A DNA stretch of 64,000 bases from Fibrisoma limi BUZ 3 (GCF_000296815.2 NZ_CAIT01000009.1:868001-932000), one strand, 5' to 3'. Numbered from the stretch's first letter, positions 1 to 9,639 are shown. Numbers and translations are program-made. The notes: a model not told the origin generated them from the letters alone.

Positions 1-1
1 C

Positions 2-2005
2 GGCATGCTAACCCTGGCAACCCAGCCATTGCGGGCGCAGGAATCGCCTAAAGAGGAGGATTTCTTCAAAATTATGAAGGTGACGGCCCCCGAGGGTACG
101 TTGCTCGAAGTGGGCGGTCTGACCGTACTGCCGAACGGCGATCTGGGCGTTGCTACCCGCCGGGGTGACATCTGGATCGTGGAAAACCCAACCAGTCGCC
201 GACCGTACTTCCGCAAGTTCGCATCGGGTCTGCACGAAATTCTTGGCCTGACCTACAAAGACGGAGCCCTCTACTGCGCCCAGCGCGGTGAGCTGACCAA
301 ATTGGTCGATTCCAACAAGGACGGTAAAGCCGACGTAATCGAAACGGTGTTTGCCTGGCCCCTGTCAGGTCACTACCACGAGTACAGTTTCGGGCCGAAG
401 ATTGCCCCCGACGGTTCGTTTTTCGTGACGGGCAACGTAGCGTTCGGTAACGAAGAGTGGTGGCGCGGTGAAAGCCGGGTACCCTGGCGCGGCTGGACCA
501 TGAAGATTCACGAAAACGGTACGATGGAGCCGTGGGCAACCGGTATGCGTTCGCCCTGCGGACTGGGCATCTACGACGGTGAACTATTCTACGCCGACAA
601 CCAGGGCGACTGGATGGGATCGGGCGGTATCGTTCACGTCAAGAAAGGCGCGTTCGTTGGTCACCCGGCGGGTCTGCGCTGGACAGGAACCGCCAATTCC
701 CCCGTCAAGCTGACGGCCGAGCAGTTCAATGCTCAGATCGATGAACGGCGTCGCCGGGACGAAAACGGTCGGGCCATCAAACCTGAAAACATTGTGAACG
801 AGACGCCGAATCTGCTGTATCAGATGAAAGACAAGTTCCCGGGCACCAACGTTCAAACACCGGCCGTGTGGCTCCCTCATGGTATTCTGGGGATTTCCAA
901 CTCTGAAATTCTTGAAATTCCACAGGGCGCATTCGGGCCGTTCGCGGGTCAGTTGCTGGTGGGCGATCAGGGCATGAGTAAGATTTCGCGCGTGTTCATG
1001 GAAAAAGTAAACGGCGAGTATCAGGGTGGCGCTATTGATTTCCGGAATGGTTTCCAGTCTGGTGTGCTGCGCATGGCCTGGGCAAAGGATGGCTCGCTGA
1101 TGGTCGGCGAAACCAACCGGGGCTGGGGTTCGGCCGGCGAAGCCAACGAAGGCTTGCAGCGTTTGGTGTGGAATGGTATCGTACCGTTTGAGATGCGCAC
1201 TGTAAAAGCTATGCCCGACGGCTTCGAGGTTGAGTTCACCAAACCCGTTGACCGCAAAACAGCCGAAGATCTGGCGTCGTACCGCGTTGAAAGCTTTATT
1301 TACAAGTATCACTCGGTATACGGTAGTCCGACCATCAACAAGGAAGCGTTGCCAATCAAAGGCGTGAAGGTATCGGAAGATGGAATGAAAGCCCGCTTGA
1401 TCGTGGACAACCTACGTCGGTACTACGTCCACCAGTTGACCCTCGACGGCGTACGGGCTACGGAAGGATCGTATTCGCTGGTTCACCCGATTGCGTACTA
1501 CACGCTGAATAACATTCCCGAGGGTCAGAAACTGGCCATGACCGAGGTCAGTACGCGGAACTCAGCTACACCCGTTACTACCCCCGCGGCAACTGCCGCA
1601 CCGGCCGCCGGCAAGAAAGCGGCTCCGGCTAAAGCGGGCGCTAAGCCAGCCACAACGGGCGGTAAGCCCAAGCTGAAGGAAGGTCAGGCCGTTACGATGG
1701 CCAAAGCGCCTACCTATGAGGAAGTGAAAGGTTTGCTGAGTCGCTATACCTGCCTGGCCTGCCACAATACCGACAAACGGCAGGTAGGGCCGGCCTACAA
1801 GGACGTAGCGAAGCGCCGGTACACCAACGACCAGATTGTCGATTTGATCTACAATCCCAAGCCACAGAACTGGCCGGACTACGCCACCGAAATGCCGCCG
1901 ATGCCGCAGGTGCCGAAAGCCGATGCGCTGAAGATAGCAGCCTGGATCAACTCGCTGGGATCAAATGGTGCAGCAAGCCAGTCAGCCGAGGTTGACAAGC
2001 CATAA
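2..2005 (+). CDS. Secreted beta-propeller protein with C-terminal cytochrome c domain (5' partial)
   Basis: The reading frame is open to the window edge and its first residues look like the end of a signal peptide (..PLRAQ, cut after AQ), so the true start lies outside; the first ATG is at 5. The body resembles the propeller of membrane-bound dehydrogenase or sorbosone dehydrogenase-like proteins (repeated PNGDLGV, PDGSFFV, KDGSLMV blades). An Ala/Pro/Lys/Thr-rich linker at about residues 520-560 leads to a class I cytochrome c domain with CLACH at residues 583-587 and a Met-rich ligand loop (EMPPMPQ). It probably oxidises an unknown substrate in the periplasm and passes electrons through the haem. 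The substrate cannot be told from sequence. Confidence 0.8.
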   Translation, partial: GMLTLATQPLRAQESPKEEDFFKIMKVTAPEGTLLEVGGLTVLPNGDLGVATRRGDIWIVENPTSRRPYFRKFASGLHEILGLTYKDGALYCAQRGELTKLVDSNKDGKADVIETVFAWPLSGHYHEYSFGPKIAPDGSFFVTGNVAFGNEEWWRGESRVPWRGWTMKIHENGTMEPWATGMRSPCGLGIYDGELFYADNQGDWMGSGGIVHVKKGAFVGHPAGLRWTGTANSPVKLTAEQFNAQIDERRRRDENGRAIKPENIVNETPNLLYQMKDKFPGTNVQTPAVWLPHGILGISNSEILEIPQGAFGPFAGQLLVGDQGMSKISRVFMEKVNGEYQGGAIDFRNGFQSGVLRMAWAKDGSLMVGETNRGWGSAGEANEGLQRLVWNGIVPFEMRTVKAMPDGFEVEFTKPVDRKTAEDLASYRVESFIYKYHSVYGSPTINKEALPIKGVKVSEDGMKARLIVDNLRRYYVHQLTLDGVRATEGSYSLVHPIAYYTLNNIPEGQKLAMTEVSTRNSATPVTTPAATAAPAAGKKAAPAKAGAKPATTGGKPKLKEGQAVTMAKAPTYEEVKGLLSRYTCLACHNTDKRQVGPAYKDVAKRRYTNDQIVDLIYNPKPQNWPDYATEMPPMPQVPKADALKIAAWINSLGSNGAASQSAEVDKP

Positions 2006-2025
2006 GCAAAACGATTCCGTTAGAC

Positions 2026-2057
2026 AACCCGATCGCGTCAGTGGTCGGGTTTTTTCT
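2026..2057 (+). terminator. Rho-independent terminator after the cytochrome c gene
   Basis: AACCCGA (2026-2032) pairs with TCGGGTT (2045-2051) and is followed by a T run. Confidence 0.75.
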
Positions 2058-2119
2058 TGTCCAATTTTTGCGGGAATGATACCGTTAGATTATCTAAAAA
2101 TAAAATGTCGTTTACATAG

Positions 2120-2151
2120 TTGACTAATTAATAAAAGCTCATATATATTTG
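2120..2151 (+). promoter_or_regulatory. Bacteroidota-type promoter for the thioredoxin gene
   Basis: TTG at 2120-2122 is followed after 21 nt by TATATTTG at 2144-2151. This matches the Bacteroidota TTG / TAnnTTTG pattern and lies 20 nt before the ATG at 2172, in an AT-rich gap. Confidence 0.6.
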
Positions 2152-2171
2152 ACAAACATCGATCCTACGCC

Positions 2172-3395
2172 ATGATCCGCTTTTGTTTGCTCCTATCCGC
2201 CTGCCTGACCCTCCTTGCTTCAAGTTCGTTCGCCCAGCAGGTCGCTTTTGAAAAAGGAAGCTGGAATGATATGCTGGCCCGGGCCAAAGCCGAAAACAAG
2301 CTCATATTCGTCGATGTCTATGCAACCTGGTGCGGCCCATGCAAAATGCTGGATCGATTTGTTTTTACCGACAAAAAGGTAGCCAAAACCTTTAATACGT
2401 TCTTTCTGAACTATAAAGTTGACGCCGAGCGGGGCGAAGGCCGGACCATCGCTCAAAACTATAGGGTGCAGGCCTATCCTACGGCGTTGTTCGTGGATGG
2501 GAATGGCCAATTGATTGATTCGTGGGTCGGTTCCAAATCGGCGTATGAATTTGAGCAGGAAGGCCAGCGGGTATTCCGAAAAACCCCGGCAGGCATGACC
2601 TTATCGCTATGCGACGCACAATTCCGGGAAGGAAATCGGCAAAGCTCTTTTATGTCCATGTACCTTCGGCTGCGTCGATCTGTTGGTCTGGAAACCGCTT
2701 CGCTGCTGAACGACTACGTCAAAAACCTGCCGATTGATTCGCTATCGACACCGGCCATTACGTCGTTGCTCCTGGCACACACGACAACCTGCCGGGGAGC
2801 GGCTTTCGAAACCCTTTTCAGCCGGAGGCAGGAAACTCGGTTTCGCAGGGCCGTTGACGTTATTCTCAGCAACGATGTAAATGCCGCCGGTCAGCAACGC
2901 GACAAAAAACTGCTGGAATCAGTCTGCCAACTGGTGGACCAACTGGAAACCCCTGAAAACGCAGCGTTCTCGAACGCGACGCATTACCTGACGTATTATG
3001 CAACGGCCGAAGACTGGAAAGCCTACGCCGACCAAGCCGATGCATTTACCGCCCGCCATCTGCTGCCAACCCTGACGACGGACTTTAAACAGCAAAACCT
3101 CGCTTCTTTTGAAAAGAATTACTATTTGCTGTGTAACATTGGGTTTTACTACGCGCAAAACATAAAGGACGATACCCGACTCAGAAACGTTCTGAGCTGG
3201 CTTGGTACTAGCAATGAGATTCTTTCGACTTCGCTGAACACCAGCCTCCAGGCGTGGCTGCGCTACCGGCTGGGCGAACGCGAAGAAGCTATACAGCTTC
3301 AGCAGAAAGCAATCGACATAGCCAGGGCTGCGGGCGATGATACAAGCAGTTACGAAGCCACACTGCAGAAAATGCAGAAACGCCGAGCCATTTAA
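2172..3395 (+). CDS. Periplasmic thioredoxin-fold protein with helical C-terminal domain
   Basis: A signal peptide (residues 1-21, ending SFAQ) precedes a thioredoxin fold with the redox motif WCGPC at residues 53-57 and the cis-Pro loop (AYPTALFV). The remaining 250 residues or so are helical and end in a TPR-like stretch, much longer than plain thioredoxin. It probably acts as a disulfide reductase or isomerase in the periplasm. Domain order is like the thioredoxin-family proteins common in Bacteroidota; the partner is unknown. It stands alone, with its own promoter and terminator. Confidence 0.8.
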   Translation: MIRFCLLLSACLTLLASSSFAQQVAFEKGSWNDMLARAKAENKLIFVDVYATWCGPCKMLDRFVFTDKKVAKTFNTFFLNYKVDAERGEGRTIAQNYRVQAYPTALFVDGNGQLIDSWVGSKSAYEFEQEGQRVFRKTPAGMTLSLCDAQFREGNRQSSFMSMYLRLRRSVGLETASLLNDYVKNLPIDSLSTPAITSLLLAHTTTCRGAAFETLFSRRQETRFRRAVDVILSNDVNAAGQQRDKKLLESVCQLVDQLETPENAAFSNATHYLTYYATAEDWKAYADQADAFTARHLLPTLTTDFKQQNLASFEKNYYLLCNIGFYYAQNIKDDTRLRNVLSWLGTSNEILSTSLNTSLQAWLRYRLGEREEAIQLQQKAIDIARAAGDDTSSYEATLQKMQKRRAI

Positions 3396-3412
3396 CGGCA
3401 CCACGTCCGTGC

Positions 3413-3440
3413 AAGACCCCGACTATCGGGGTCTTTTTTT
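3413..3440 (+). terminator. Terminator after the thioredoxin gene
   Basis: AAGACCCCGA (3413-3422), a 3-nt loop, and TCGGGGTCTT (3426-3435) running into a T tract. Confidence 0.9.
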
Positions 3441-3472
3441 AGGCAGCGTCGGATTGGCCAGGCAGTTCTGCA

Positions 3473-4138
3473 CTACGCCTGCCGGCTGGCCAGCCGTTCC
3501 CGGATCTCATCCACTTTCTGCGTTCTGAACTCCGCGAACAACGGAGCATGATACCGGTCCAGTTTATTCAGGATCAGAAACGCAACCCGCATCTCCTCAT
3601 CCGTCAGCACGCCGTTCATCAACAAATCGGTCACGCTGAGCATATCCGGCATGCAGTCGTGAATCCACTGCACGCCTTTGTCAGTAATTTTTACCTGCTT
3701 CGACCGGGCATCGACCGGGTCCGGAAACTCCTCGACGAGCCCGTGTTTCAACAGGCGATTGATGACATTGGTGCCGGTCGTAAATTCAGAAATATTGGCA
3801 TTGATCAATTCGCCTTTGCGCATTCCTCCTTCAAAATGCAGCGTAGCCAGATACGCAAAATCCTCGCCGTTATCGACCGGCAGGTGCTGCATCACTTTGC
3901 GCGTGTAAAAACTGGTGTACTTATTGACACGAGCCACCACAACAACTAATGCATCCGAAGGCCGCATGCCAGTGGGTATTTCGTCACTGGTTTCATTCAC
4001 TGCCTGTCGGAATGTATCGACTTTACGCTCTCGCAAATAATACCGGCAAAAGTCTTCAATACTGTCTCCCGCGTTTGTCTGCTCAAACAGTTCCCACGCC
4101 TTAACTAACTCAATAACCGGGTTTTTCCTATACGCCAT
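3473..4138 (-). CDS. MarR-like winged-helix transcriptional regulator
   Basis: This 221-residue protein has a central winged-helix region (residues about 90-170): a recognition-helix stretch with NVINRLLKHGLVE and a wing with DPVDARSKQVKITDKG, which is the usual MarR pattern. The N-terminal 70 residues and the C-terminal helices would form the dimer interface. It is divergent from the exporter operon that starts at 4260, and repeated ACTACCAA words fill the gap between them, so it probably controls that operon in response to a ligand. The ligand is not predictable. Confidence 0.75.
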   Translation of the reverse strand: MAYRKNPVIELVKAWELFEQTNAGDSIEDFCRYYLRERKVDTFRQAVNETSDEIPTGMRPSDALVVVVARVNKYTSFYTRKVMQHLPVDNGEDFAYLATLHFEGGMRKGELINANISEFTTGTNVINRLLKHGLVEEFPDPVDARSKQVKITDKGVQWIHDCMPDMLSVTDLLMNGVLTDEEMRVAFLILNKLDRYHAPLFAEFRTQKVDEIRERLASRQA

Positions 4139-4159
4139 TTTCGTACTAACCTTAATTCA

Positions 4160-4258
4160 ACTACCAAACTAAAACAAATTTAAAACAATTACTACCAATT
4201 AGTTGTATTTATTACCAATATGAAATATTATTGCATCATAAATTTCAAAATGGTAGTA
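4160..4258. promoter_or_regulatory. Candidate operator repeats between the MarR gene and the exporter operon
   Basis: ACTACCAA occurs at 4160-4167 and 4191-4198, ATTACCAA at 4211-4218, and the inverted form TGGTAGTA at 4251-4258 just before the ABC start codon. Repeated and inverted copies in a 120-nt divergent gap suit binding of a dimeric regulator. Binding itself is inferred. Confidence 0.4.
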
Positions 4259-4259
4259 T

Positions 4260-4955
4260 ATGATCGCTCAGCTTATCAACGCAAACAAACTGTACCGTAC
4301 TGGCGACCAAACGATTACGGCCCTGTCTACGACTTCGTTACAGTTAAACGAAGGCGAGTTACTTCTGATCATTGGCCCTTCCGGATCAGGAAAAACTACC
4401 CTGCTCTCCTTACTCGGTTGCCTGATTAATCCAACCGAGGGTAAGTTACTTATCGCGCATCAGGACGTGAATCAGTTGTCGGCCCGGGAGATGGCCACGC
4501 TACGGCTGAACACCATTGGCTTTGTTTTTCAGCAGTTCAATCTGCTGGCCCCGCTAACGGCCGAGCAGAACGTGGCCTTTCCGCTGAAAATGCAACGGCT
4601 TCCGGCAGCCGAAATCAACCGGCGTACACTGGAAGCGCTCGAAAAAGTCAGGATGACCCACCGGCGGAAAAACCTGCCCAGGACCCTGTCTGGTGGTGAA
4701 CAGCAACGTATTGCCATTGCGCGGGCGTTGGTAACTGACCCCAAACTTGTTCTCTGCGACGAACCAACGGCATCGCTGGACAAGGACTCGCTCGACGTAG
4801 TCATGGAGGAACTGAAAAACCTGACGCTGACCGGTAAATCAGTCGCCGTAGTGACCCACGACCCCCGGCTTCAACGCTACGCCGACCGGGCCGTACAGGT
4901 TAAAAACGGGGTGGTGTCGCAGCTCGGCAACCAACCGGCCGACCTCATGGACTAG
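4260..4955 (+). CDS. ABC transporter ATP-binding protein (LolD/MacB/DevA type)
   Basis: This is a compact 231-residue ATPase of the exporter class that works with FtsX-type permeases. Walker A GPSGSGKTT is at 39-47, the Q-loop near 91, the signature LSGGEQQR at 143-150, Walker B LVLCDE at 163-168 and the switch His at 200. It is the first gene of a four-gene operon with adaptor (4964), permease (5990) and TolC channel (7122). It should sit on the inner membrane and power a tripartite efflux or secretion machine. Confidence 0.9.
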   Translation: MIAQLINANKLYRTGDQTITALSTTSLQLNEGELLLIIGPSGSGKTTLLSLLGCLINPTEGKLLIAHQDVNQLSAREMATLRLNTIGFVFQQFNLLAPLTAEQNVAFPLKMQRLPAAEINRRTLEALEKVRMTHRRKNLPRTLSGGEQQRIAIARALVTDPKLVLCDEPTASLDKDSLDVVMEELKNLTLTGKSVAVVTHDPRLQRYADRAVQVKNGVVSQLGNQPADLMD

Positions 4956-4963
4956 TATTTTTT

Positions 4964-5956
4964 ATGCAAACACATCATACAACTAACGTCATGCAGTGCA
5001 ATTTTCAAACCGTAGGCGCATTGCTGGTAGCATCGGCCGTGCTTCTCAATGTAACTTCCTGCAGCGAATCGAACGGTAAGGAAGAATCGGCAGCCAAGCC
5101 TGATTCCGTACAAACGCCGGTGGCTGTCAATCGGGTAATGGGCGTGGCCCGCATCGAACCTGAGGACGGCATTCTGAACATTACGGCCGGTACCAGCGGC
5201 AAAGTTCTGAACGTATTGATCGACGAGAATCAGGCTGTACAAAGCGGCCAATCGCTCATTAACGTAGAGGTCGCCGTCGAAACAGCTCAACTAACCCAGG
5301 CCCAGAGCAAAATAGCGACCCAGCAGGCCAGTATCCAGGCCAGACAAGCCCGGCTGAATGGCCTGAACGTAGATTGGCAGAAGGCTCGGGATACCTACGA
5401 ACGTAACCTGAAGCTCGTTGAGGCCAAAGCCCAGACGAAACAGGCGCTCGACGAGAGCAAAGCCGCGCTGGACCGGCTGGCTACCGACGTAGCCTCGGCC
5501 AAAGCCGACGTACTGGAAGCCACAAACCGGCTACATGAACTGCGGGCCGACATCAACTACTACCGCACCGTAGTGAGTCAGAAAAAGGTTACAACAGTGC
5601 AGGCAGGCAAAATTCTGAAGGTCAACGTCAATCCCGGCGACTACGTAACCGACGACACCCAGATTGCTGAATTTGCTGCGGCCGGGCCGTTGGTGGCGAA
5701 AACCGAAGTAGACGAGCTCTACGCTGATCGGGTCAGAACAGGGCAACGGGCGGCCATCATCTCGCAGACAACCGGCGATACGCTGGCGGGGGGAACGGTC
5801 AGCTTCACGGCCGACTACCTCCGCCGGAAATCGCTCTTTACCGATCAGAATACCGAGCAGGAAGACCGGCGCGTACGCGAAGTACACATCCGGCTGGAAC
5901 CAGGCCGTACTCCGCTCATCGGTAGTCGCGTCGACTGCCTGATTCTGCTGCAATAA
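4964..5956 (+). CDS. Periplasmic adaptor lipoprotein of the ABC exporter (HlyD/DevB family)
   Basis: The N-terminal segment ends in a lipobox (VTSC, Cys33), so the protein is predicted to be membrane-anchored. A biotinyl-lipoyl half near residues 70-95 is followed by a Gln/Ala-rich coiled-coil hairpin (about 100-210), a second lipoyl half (QAGKILKVNVNPGDYV) and a beta-barrel. This is the fusion-protein architecture that bridges permease and TolC. It starts 8 nt after the ATPase gene. An alternative ATG at 4991 would shorten the signal segment by nine residues. Confidence 0.85.
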   Translation: MQTHHTTNVMQCNFQTVGALLVASAVLLNVTSCSESNGKEESAAKPDSVQTPVAVNRVMGVARIEPEDGILNITAGTSGKVLNVLIDENQAVQSGQSLINVEVAVETAQLTQAQSKIATQQASIQARQARLNGLNVDWQKARDTYERNLKLVEAKAQTKQALDESKAALDRLATDVASAKADVLEATNRLHELRADINYYRTVVSQKKVTTVQAGKILKVNVNPGDYVTDDTQIAEFAAAGPLVAKTEVDELYADRVRTGQRAAIISQTTGDTLAGGTVSFTADYLRRKSLFTDQNTEQEDRRVREVHIRLEPGRTPLIGSRVDCLILLQ

Positions 5957-5989
5957 GCTCATTCGTACGAACCTAAATTGTACATTCAG

Positions 5990-7108
5990 ATGTTTCAGGA
6001 CGCATTTCGATTTATCTGGTACGACAAGGCCAAGATGTTCGGCATTCTGTTCGGCATCATTCTGTCGGTCTTTCTCATCGGTCAGCAGGTAGGTATCTGT
6101 TTCAGCCTGCTCGATGGACTCATTTCGCTGGCTCGCTACAATGCCCAATACATCTGGGTTGTCAGCGACAAAACCCAGCAGGTCGGCGAACTGCCGCTGA
6201 TCGACATGCGGATTGGCCGGGAGCTCGTATCCATTCCGGGTGTCCGGCGGGTCAATCCGATGGTTGTTACGGGCGGCAGCGCTAAATTTATGGACGGTAC
6301 CAAAGCCGCACTGACGCTGATCGGCACACAGGCACCTACGTTTGCCGGTGGCCCGTGGAATCTGGTCAAAGGCAATCCGTTCAAGCTGTTACAGGAAGGA
6401 GCCGTCACGATTGATGAACTGGACGCGGCTACGCTGAACAACTCCCGGCTCGGCGACCGCTTCGAATTAAACGGACAGCGGGTTGTGGTAGTGGGCCAGA
6501 CGCGCGGGGCCCGGGGCCTGGGCGTGGCTTATGGCTTCACAACGATCGAACGCGCCCGACGATTGGGTAACGTATCACCCAATCAGGCATCGGCCTTTCT
6601 GGTTGAATGGCATTCAGACGTACCGGCCCGGCAGGTAGTCGATGCCATCAACGCCGAGATTCCCGGCATCCGGGCGTGGGAAGGGCAGGCATTCGTAGAC
6701 AAAACGCTTCAGTACGTGGCCACGACGAGCGGCATTGTGGCGTCGTTCGGACTGCTGGTTGTCTTTGCCGTCATCACCGGCTTTGCCATCGTTGGCCTGA
6801 CGATGTTTTCCGCCGTCAATGACCGGCTGCGCGACTACGGCACCGTGAAAGCCATCGGCGGTAGCAACGGCGTCATTCGTCGGCTCATCCTGATGCAGGC
6901 CACCATCTTTGCCGTTGTCGGCTTTCTGATCGCGTATTTGCTCCTTTATCTGTTCGTACAGGCCACGCGGGATAATCTGAACATTCAGCTCACCCCGACG
7001 CTAACGGCTTCTCTGGTCGGGGTCACATTCTTTATCTCGATCATCAGCAGTCTGTTCGCCATGCGCAAAATTACCCGACTCGAACCGGTACAAATCTTCC
7101 GAATCTAA
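5990..7108 (+). CDS. FtsX-type ABC permease of the exporter (DevC-like)
   Basis: One N-terminal transmembrane segment (about residues 16-40) is followed by a large periplasmic domain and three C-terminal segments, the MacB/DevC layout. The last cytoplasmic loop has the usual coupling sequence (RDYGTVKAIGGSNG), and the protein ends in KITRLEPVQIFRI, typical for this family. A TTG at 5978 in frame would add four residues; the ATG at 5990 gives the family-like start MFQDAFRFIWYDKAK and is preferred. Confidence 0.85.
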   Translation: MFQDAFRFIWYDKAKMFGILFGIILSVFLIGQQVGICFSLLDGLISLARYNAQYIWVVSDKTQQVGELPLIDMRIGRELVSIPGVRRVNPMVVTGGSAKFMDGTKAALTLIGTQAPTFAGGPWNLVKGNPFKLLQEGAVTIDELDAATLNNSRLGDRFELNGQRVVVVGQTRGARGLGVAYGFTTIERARRLGNVSPNQASAFLVEWHSDVPARQVVDAINAEIPGIRAWEGQAFVDKTLQYVATTSGIVASFGLLVVFAVITGFAIVGLTMFSAVNDRLRDYGTVKAIGGSNGVIRRLILMQATIFAVVGFLIAYLLLYLFVQATRDNLNIQLTPTLTASLVGVTFFISIISSLFAMRKITRLEPVQIFRI

Positions 7109-7121
7109 TTCATCAGCCTTC

Positions 7122-8462
7122 ATGAAAGCGTTTTATTTTTTCCATCTGATGATGGCCTGGCTGCTTGTGCCCTTACTGAGCCAGGCGCAGCCTTCGTCCG
7201 GCCAGCCACTGATGCTGTCGCTGAACGACGCCATCCGCATTGGCCTGAAAAACAGCCTCGACATCCAGTCGCAGCAACTGACTGTTCAGATCGCCGACAA
7301 CACCACCCGGAAAGATCGCAGCCAGTGGTTGCCTCAGCTTGACGGAACGGCTAACTTACGCTACAACACCCAGCTTCAGTCGACGGTACTGCCCGAGGGT
7401 TTCTTCGGCAGCACCACGCCCCAACTGGTGCAGTTTGGTACCAAGTTTTACAACCAGCTTGCGCTAGATGCCACTCAGCGAATCATCAATCCCACCCTCC
7501 GGCGCGACATTCGGATCGACCAGAAAACGGTTGAATCGGAGCGGGAAGGTCTTCGCCAGACCGAAGCCGACACCCGACTTCAAATTTCGGAAGCGTATTA
7601 TGCCGCCCTCCTGCGTAAACAGGAAGTAGCGCTGGCCGAAAAATCGCTGGCCCGTTCCCGCAATTCCCTCGAAGCAACGGAAGCCAAACTACGGCTCGGT
7701 ACCATTCAGGAAGATGACCTGAACCGCGTGAAGCTGGACGTACAGAACGCCGACATCAAACGACGCCGGGCCGAAAAGAACCTCCTGCTGAGTTATCAGA
7801 AACTCGCACAGGTGCTGAACCTGAGCGAACAGCAGCCGCTGAACGTAACCGACAGCCTGACCACCGCAACGGACGAAGCCAATGAGCAGGCTGATTTTGT
7901 GCAGTTGGTCAGCAACCGGCCGGAGGTACGTAAAGCGTTGCTGGATACCGAGCTGGCCCGACTCCGCTACAACCGGGCCGCGCAGGGCCAGTCGCCCACG
8001 TTGTCAGCTTACGCCAACTACTCGACGCTGTACCAGCGGAACAACCTCGATCTGTTCGGACGGCGGGCGTGGACACCGTTCAACTACGTGGGCCTGCAAC
8101 TGAACGTACCCCTATTTGACCGGTACGCGACCCGGTTCAGTAAGCAGGAATTCGCGCTACGACAGCAGGTAAGCACCCACAATCTGGAGAAGCAGAAACG
8201 AACCGCCTACTACGACCTGCAATCGGCCCAGACCGATCTGCAAAACGCCCGGCTGAACCTGCAATACGCCCGTGAGAACTACCAGTTGGCTAATCAGGTC
8301 TACCAGGTCAATCAGGCAAAATATCGGCTGGGTACCCTTCTGTACAACGACCTGCTGAACATTGAGAAATCGCTGGAGGAAGCCGAAACCAACCTGCTAA
8401 CCAGTACGTACGACCTGTTGTTGGCCAAAGTCAGGTGGCAGAAAGCGAGCAATCAGTTTTAA
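7122..8462 (+). CDS. TolC-family outer-membrane efflux channel
   Basis: A signal peptide (about residues 1-22, ending SQAQ) precedes two OEP repeats with long amphipathic helices rich in Gln, Asn, Ala and Leu (for example around 140-230 and 340-440) and beta-strand segments between them. The length of 446 fits TolC homologues. It starts 13 nt after the permease stop, so it is the outer-membrane part of the same exporter. Substrate is unknown. Confidence 0.88.
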   Translation: MKAFYFFHLMMAWLLVPLLSQAQPSSGQPLMLSLNDAIRIGLKNSLDIQSQQLTVQIADNTTRKDRSQWLPQLDGTANLRYNTQLQSTVLPEGFFGSTTPQLVQFGTKFYNQLALDATQRIINPTLRRDIRIDQKTVESEREGLRQTEADTRLQISEAYYAALLRKQEVALAEKSLARSRNSLEATEAKLRLGTIQEDDLNRVKLDVQNADIKRRRAEKNLLLSYQKLAQVLNLSEQQPLNVTDSLTTATDEANEQADFVQLVSNRPEVRKALLDTELARLRYNRAAQGQSPTLSAYANYSTLYQRNNLDLFGRRAWTPFNYVGLQLNVPLFDRYATRFSKQEFALRQQVSTHNLEKQKRTAYYDLQSAQTDLQNARLNLQYARENYQLANQVYQVNQAKYRLGTLLYNDLLNIEKSLEEAETNLLTSTYDLLLAKVRWQKASNQF

Positions 8463-8545
8463 AGGAAAAAACGGGGCTGCAATAAGGGATATGCTGTAGC
8501 GTTGCGAAATTAGCGGTCACATTACCGTTGATTCACCTTGATTTT

Positions 8546-9487
8546 ATGGCCCGTCCTTCGTTTTTCTTACTATGTCTGCTGCTCCTTTCACTGACGGCCC
8601 CGGCTCAGTCGCGTCGACGCCAGTTGACGGAGCAGCAGAACAACGCCCCCGTCCCGGTCGTTCCGGCTCCGCAGGCTCGTTTGCTGGAAAGCATCACCCT
8701 CGGTAGTTCGTTGCTCAACCGGGCGGTTCGCTATTCCATTTACTTACCGCCAGATTACTACGTATCGAATCGCCGGTATCCGGTTGTGTATCTGCTGCAC
8801 GGTTATTCTGACAACGAAACCAGCTGGATCCAGTTTGGAGAAACCGACCGGATTGTTGATGAGAAAATTAAGTCCGGCGAACTGCCGCCGATGATCATCG
8901 TCATGCCTGACGCGGGCGTTACGTGGTACATGAACGATTACCAGAGCATGTATCGCTACGAGGACATGTTCGTTCAGGAGTTGATTCCACGTATTGATTC
9001 GGCCTACCGCACCCGCACCCAGCGCGAATATCGGGCCGTATCCGGCTTATCGATGGGTGGCCACGGTTCGTTGCTGCTGGCAATGCACCATCCCGATCTG
9101 TTCGGCTCCTGCGCAGCCCTGAGCGCGGCCGTATTCACCGAGGAAACGATTGCTACCATGCCCGATGACCGCTACAACGACCGGTTCGCGTCATTGCTGA
9201 GCGGGCCCGTTAAAGGTGAAGAACGCTTAACCGCTCACTGGAAACGTAACAGTCCGCTGGTCCTTGCCCGATCAGCACCGGAGGGCGATTTGAAGCGTGT
9301 CCGCTGGTATATCGACTGTGGCGACGACGACGGGCTCTCAGCGGCTAATGCCCAGTTGCACATCGAACTGCTGAAACGCAGGATTGAGCATGAATACCGC
9401 GTTCGCGACGGTGGGCACACCTGGGCGTACTGGCGAACGGGCCTGCCGGAAGCCCTGACGTTCATTGCCAAAAGTTTCCACCGGTAA
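8546..9487 (+). CDS. Secreted esterase of the esterase D / enterochelin esterase-like family
   Basis: This alpha/beta hydrolase begins with a signal peptide (MARPSFFLL..APAQ). HGYSDNETSW forms the oxyanion region. The nucleophile elbow is GLSMGG with Ser at about 169, the acid lies in DCGDDDGLS, and the catalytic His in DGGHTWAYW. It likely hydrolyses simple acyl esters or acylated sugars in the periplasm. The frame can be extended to a TTG at 8528, but the ATG at 8546 places the signal peptide correctly. It is not obviously in an operon. Confidence 0.82.
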   Translation: MARPSFFLLCLLLLSLTAPAQSRRRQLTEQQNNAPVPVVPAPQARLLESITLGSSLLNRAVRYSIYLPPDYYVSNRRYPVVYLLHGYSDNETSWIQFGETDRIVDEKIKSGELPPMIIVMPDAGVTWYMNDYQSMYRYEDMFVQELIPRIDSAYRTRTQREYRAVSGLSMGGHGSLLLAMHHPDLFGSCAALSAAVFTEETIATMPDDRYNDRFASLLSGPVKGEERLTAHWKRNSPLVLARSAPEGDLKRVRWYIDCGDDDGLSAANAQLHIELLKRRIEHEYRVRDGGHTWAYWRTGLPEALTFIAKSFHR

Positions 9488-9494
9488 ACATCGC

Positions 9495-9535
9495 CAAACC
9501 CCGCTACAGAAGTCATGTAAGCGGGGTTTGTTCTT
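9495..9535 (+). terminator. Terminator after the esterase gene
   Basis: CAAACCCCGCT (9495-9505) pairs perfectly with AGCGGGGTTTG (9520-9530) and is followed by TTCTT. Confidence 0.8.
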
Positions 9536-9639
9536 ATGGACGTATCGCAAAATAAAATACTACTCCTACAGACTTATCTTACAATATATTTTAATTTTTT
9601 TATTCATTTCAAAAAACTGTATGTCTGCTCATCTCGTAT

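Noticed and set aside
584-1312. Long antisense frame within the cytochrome c gene, and similar long antisense frames in uvrB, nrdA, susC and metH
   Set aside because: They mirror the codon pattern of high-GC genes on the other strand and have no start context or family likeness.
8463-8545. Terminator after the TolC gene
   Set aside because: No stem with a T tract could be seen; the exporter operon may read through or end by another route.
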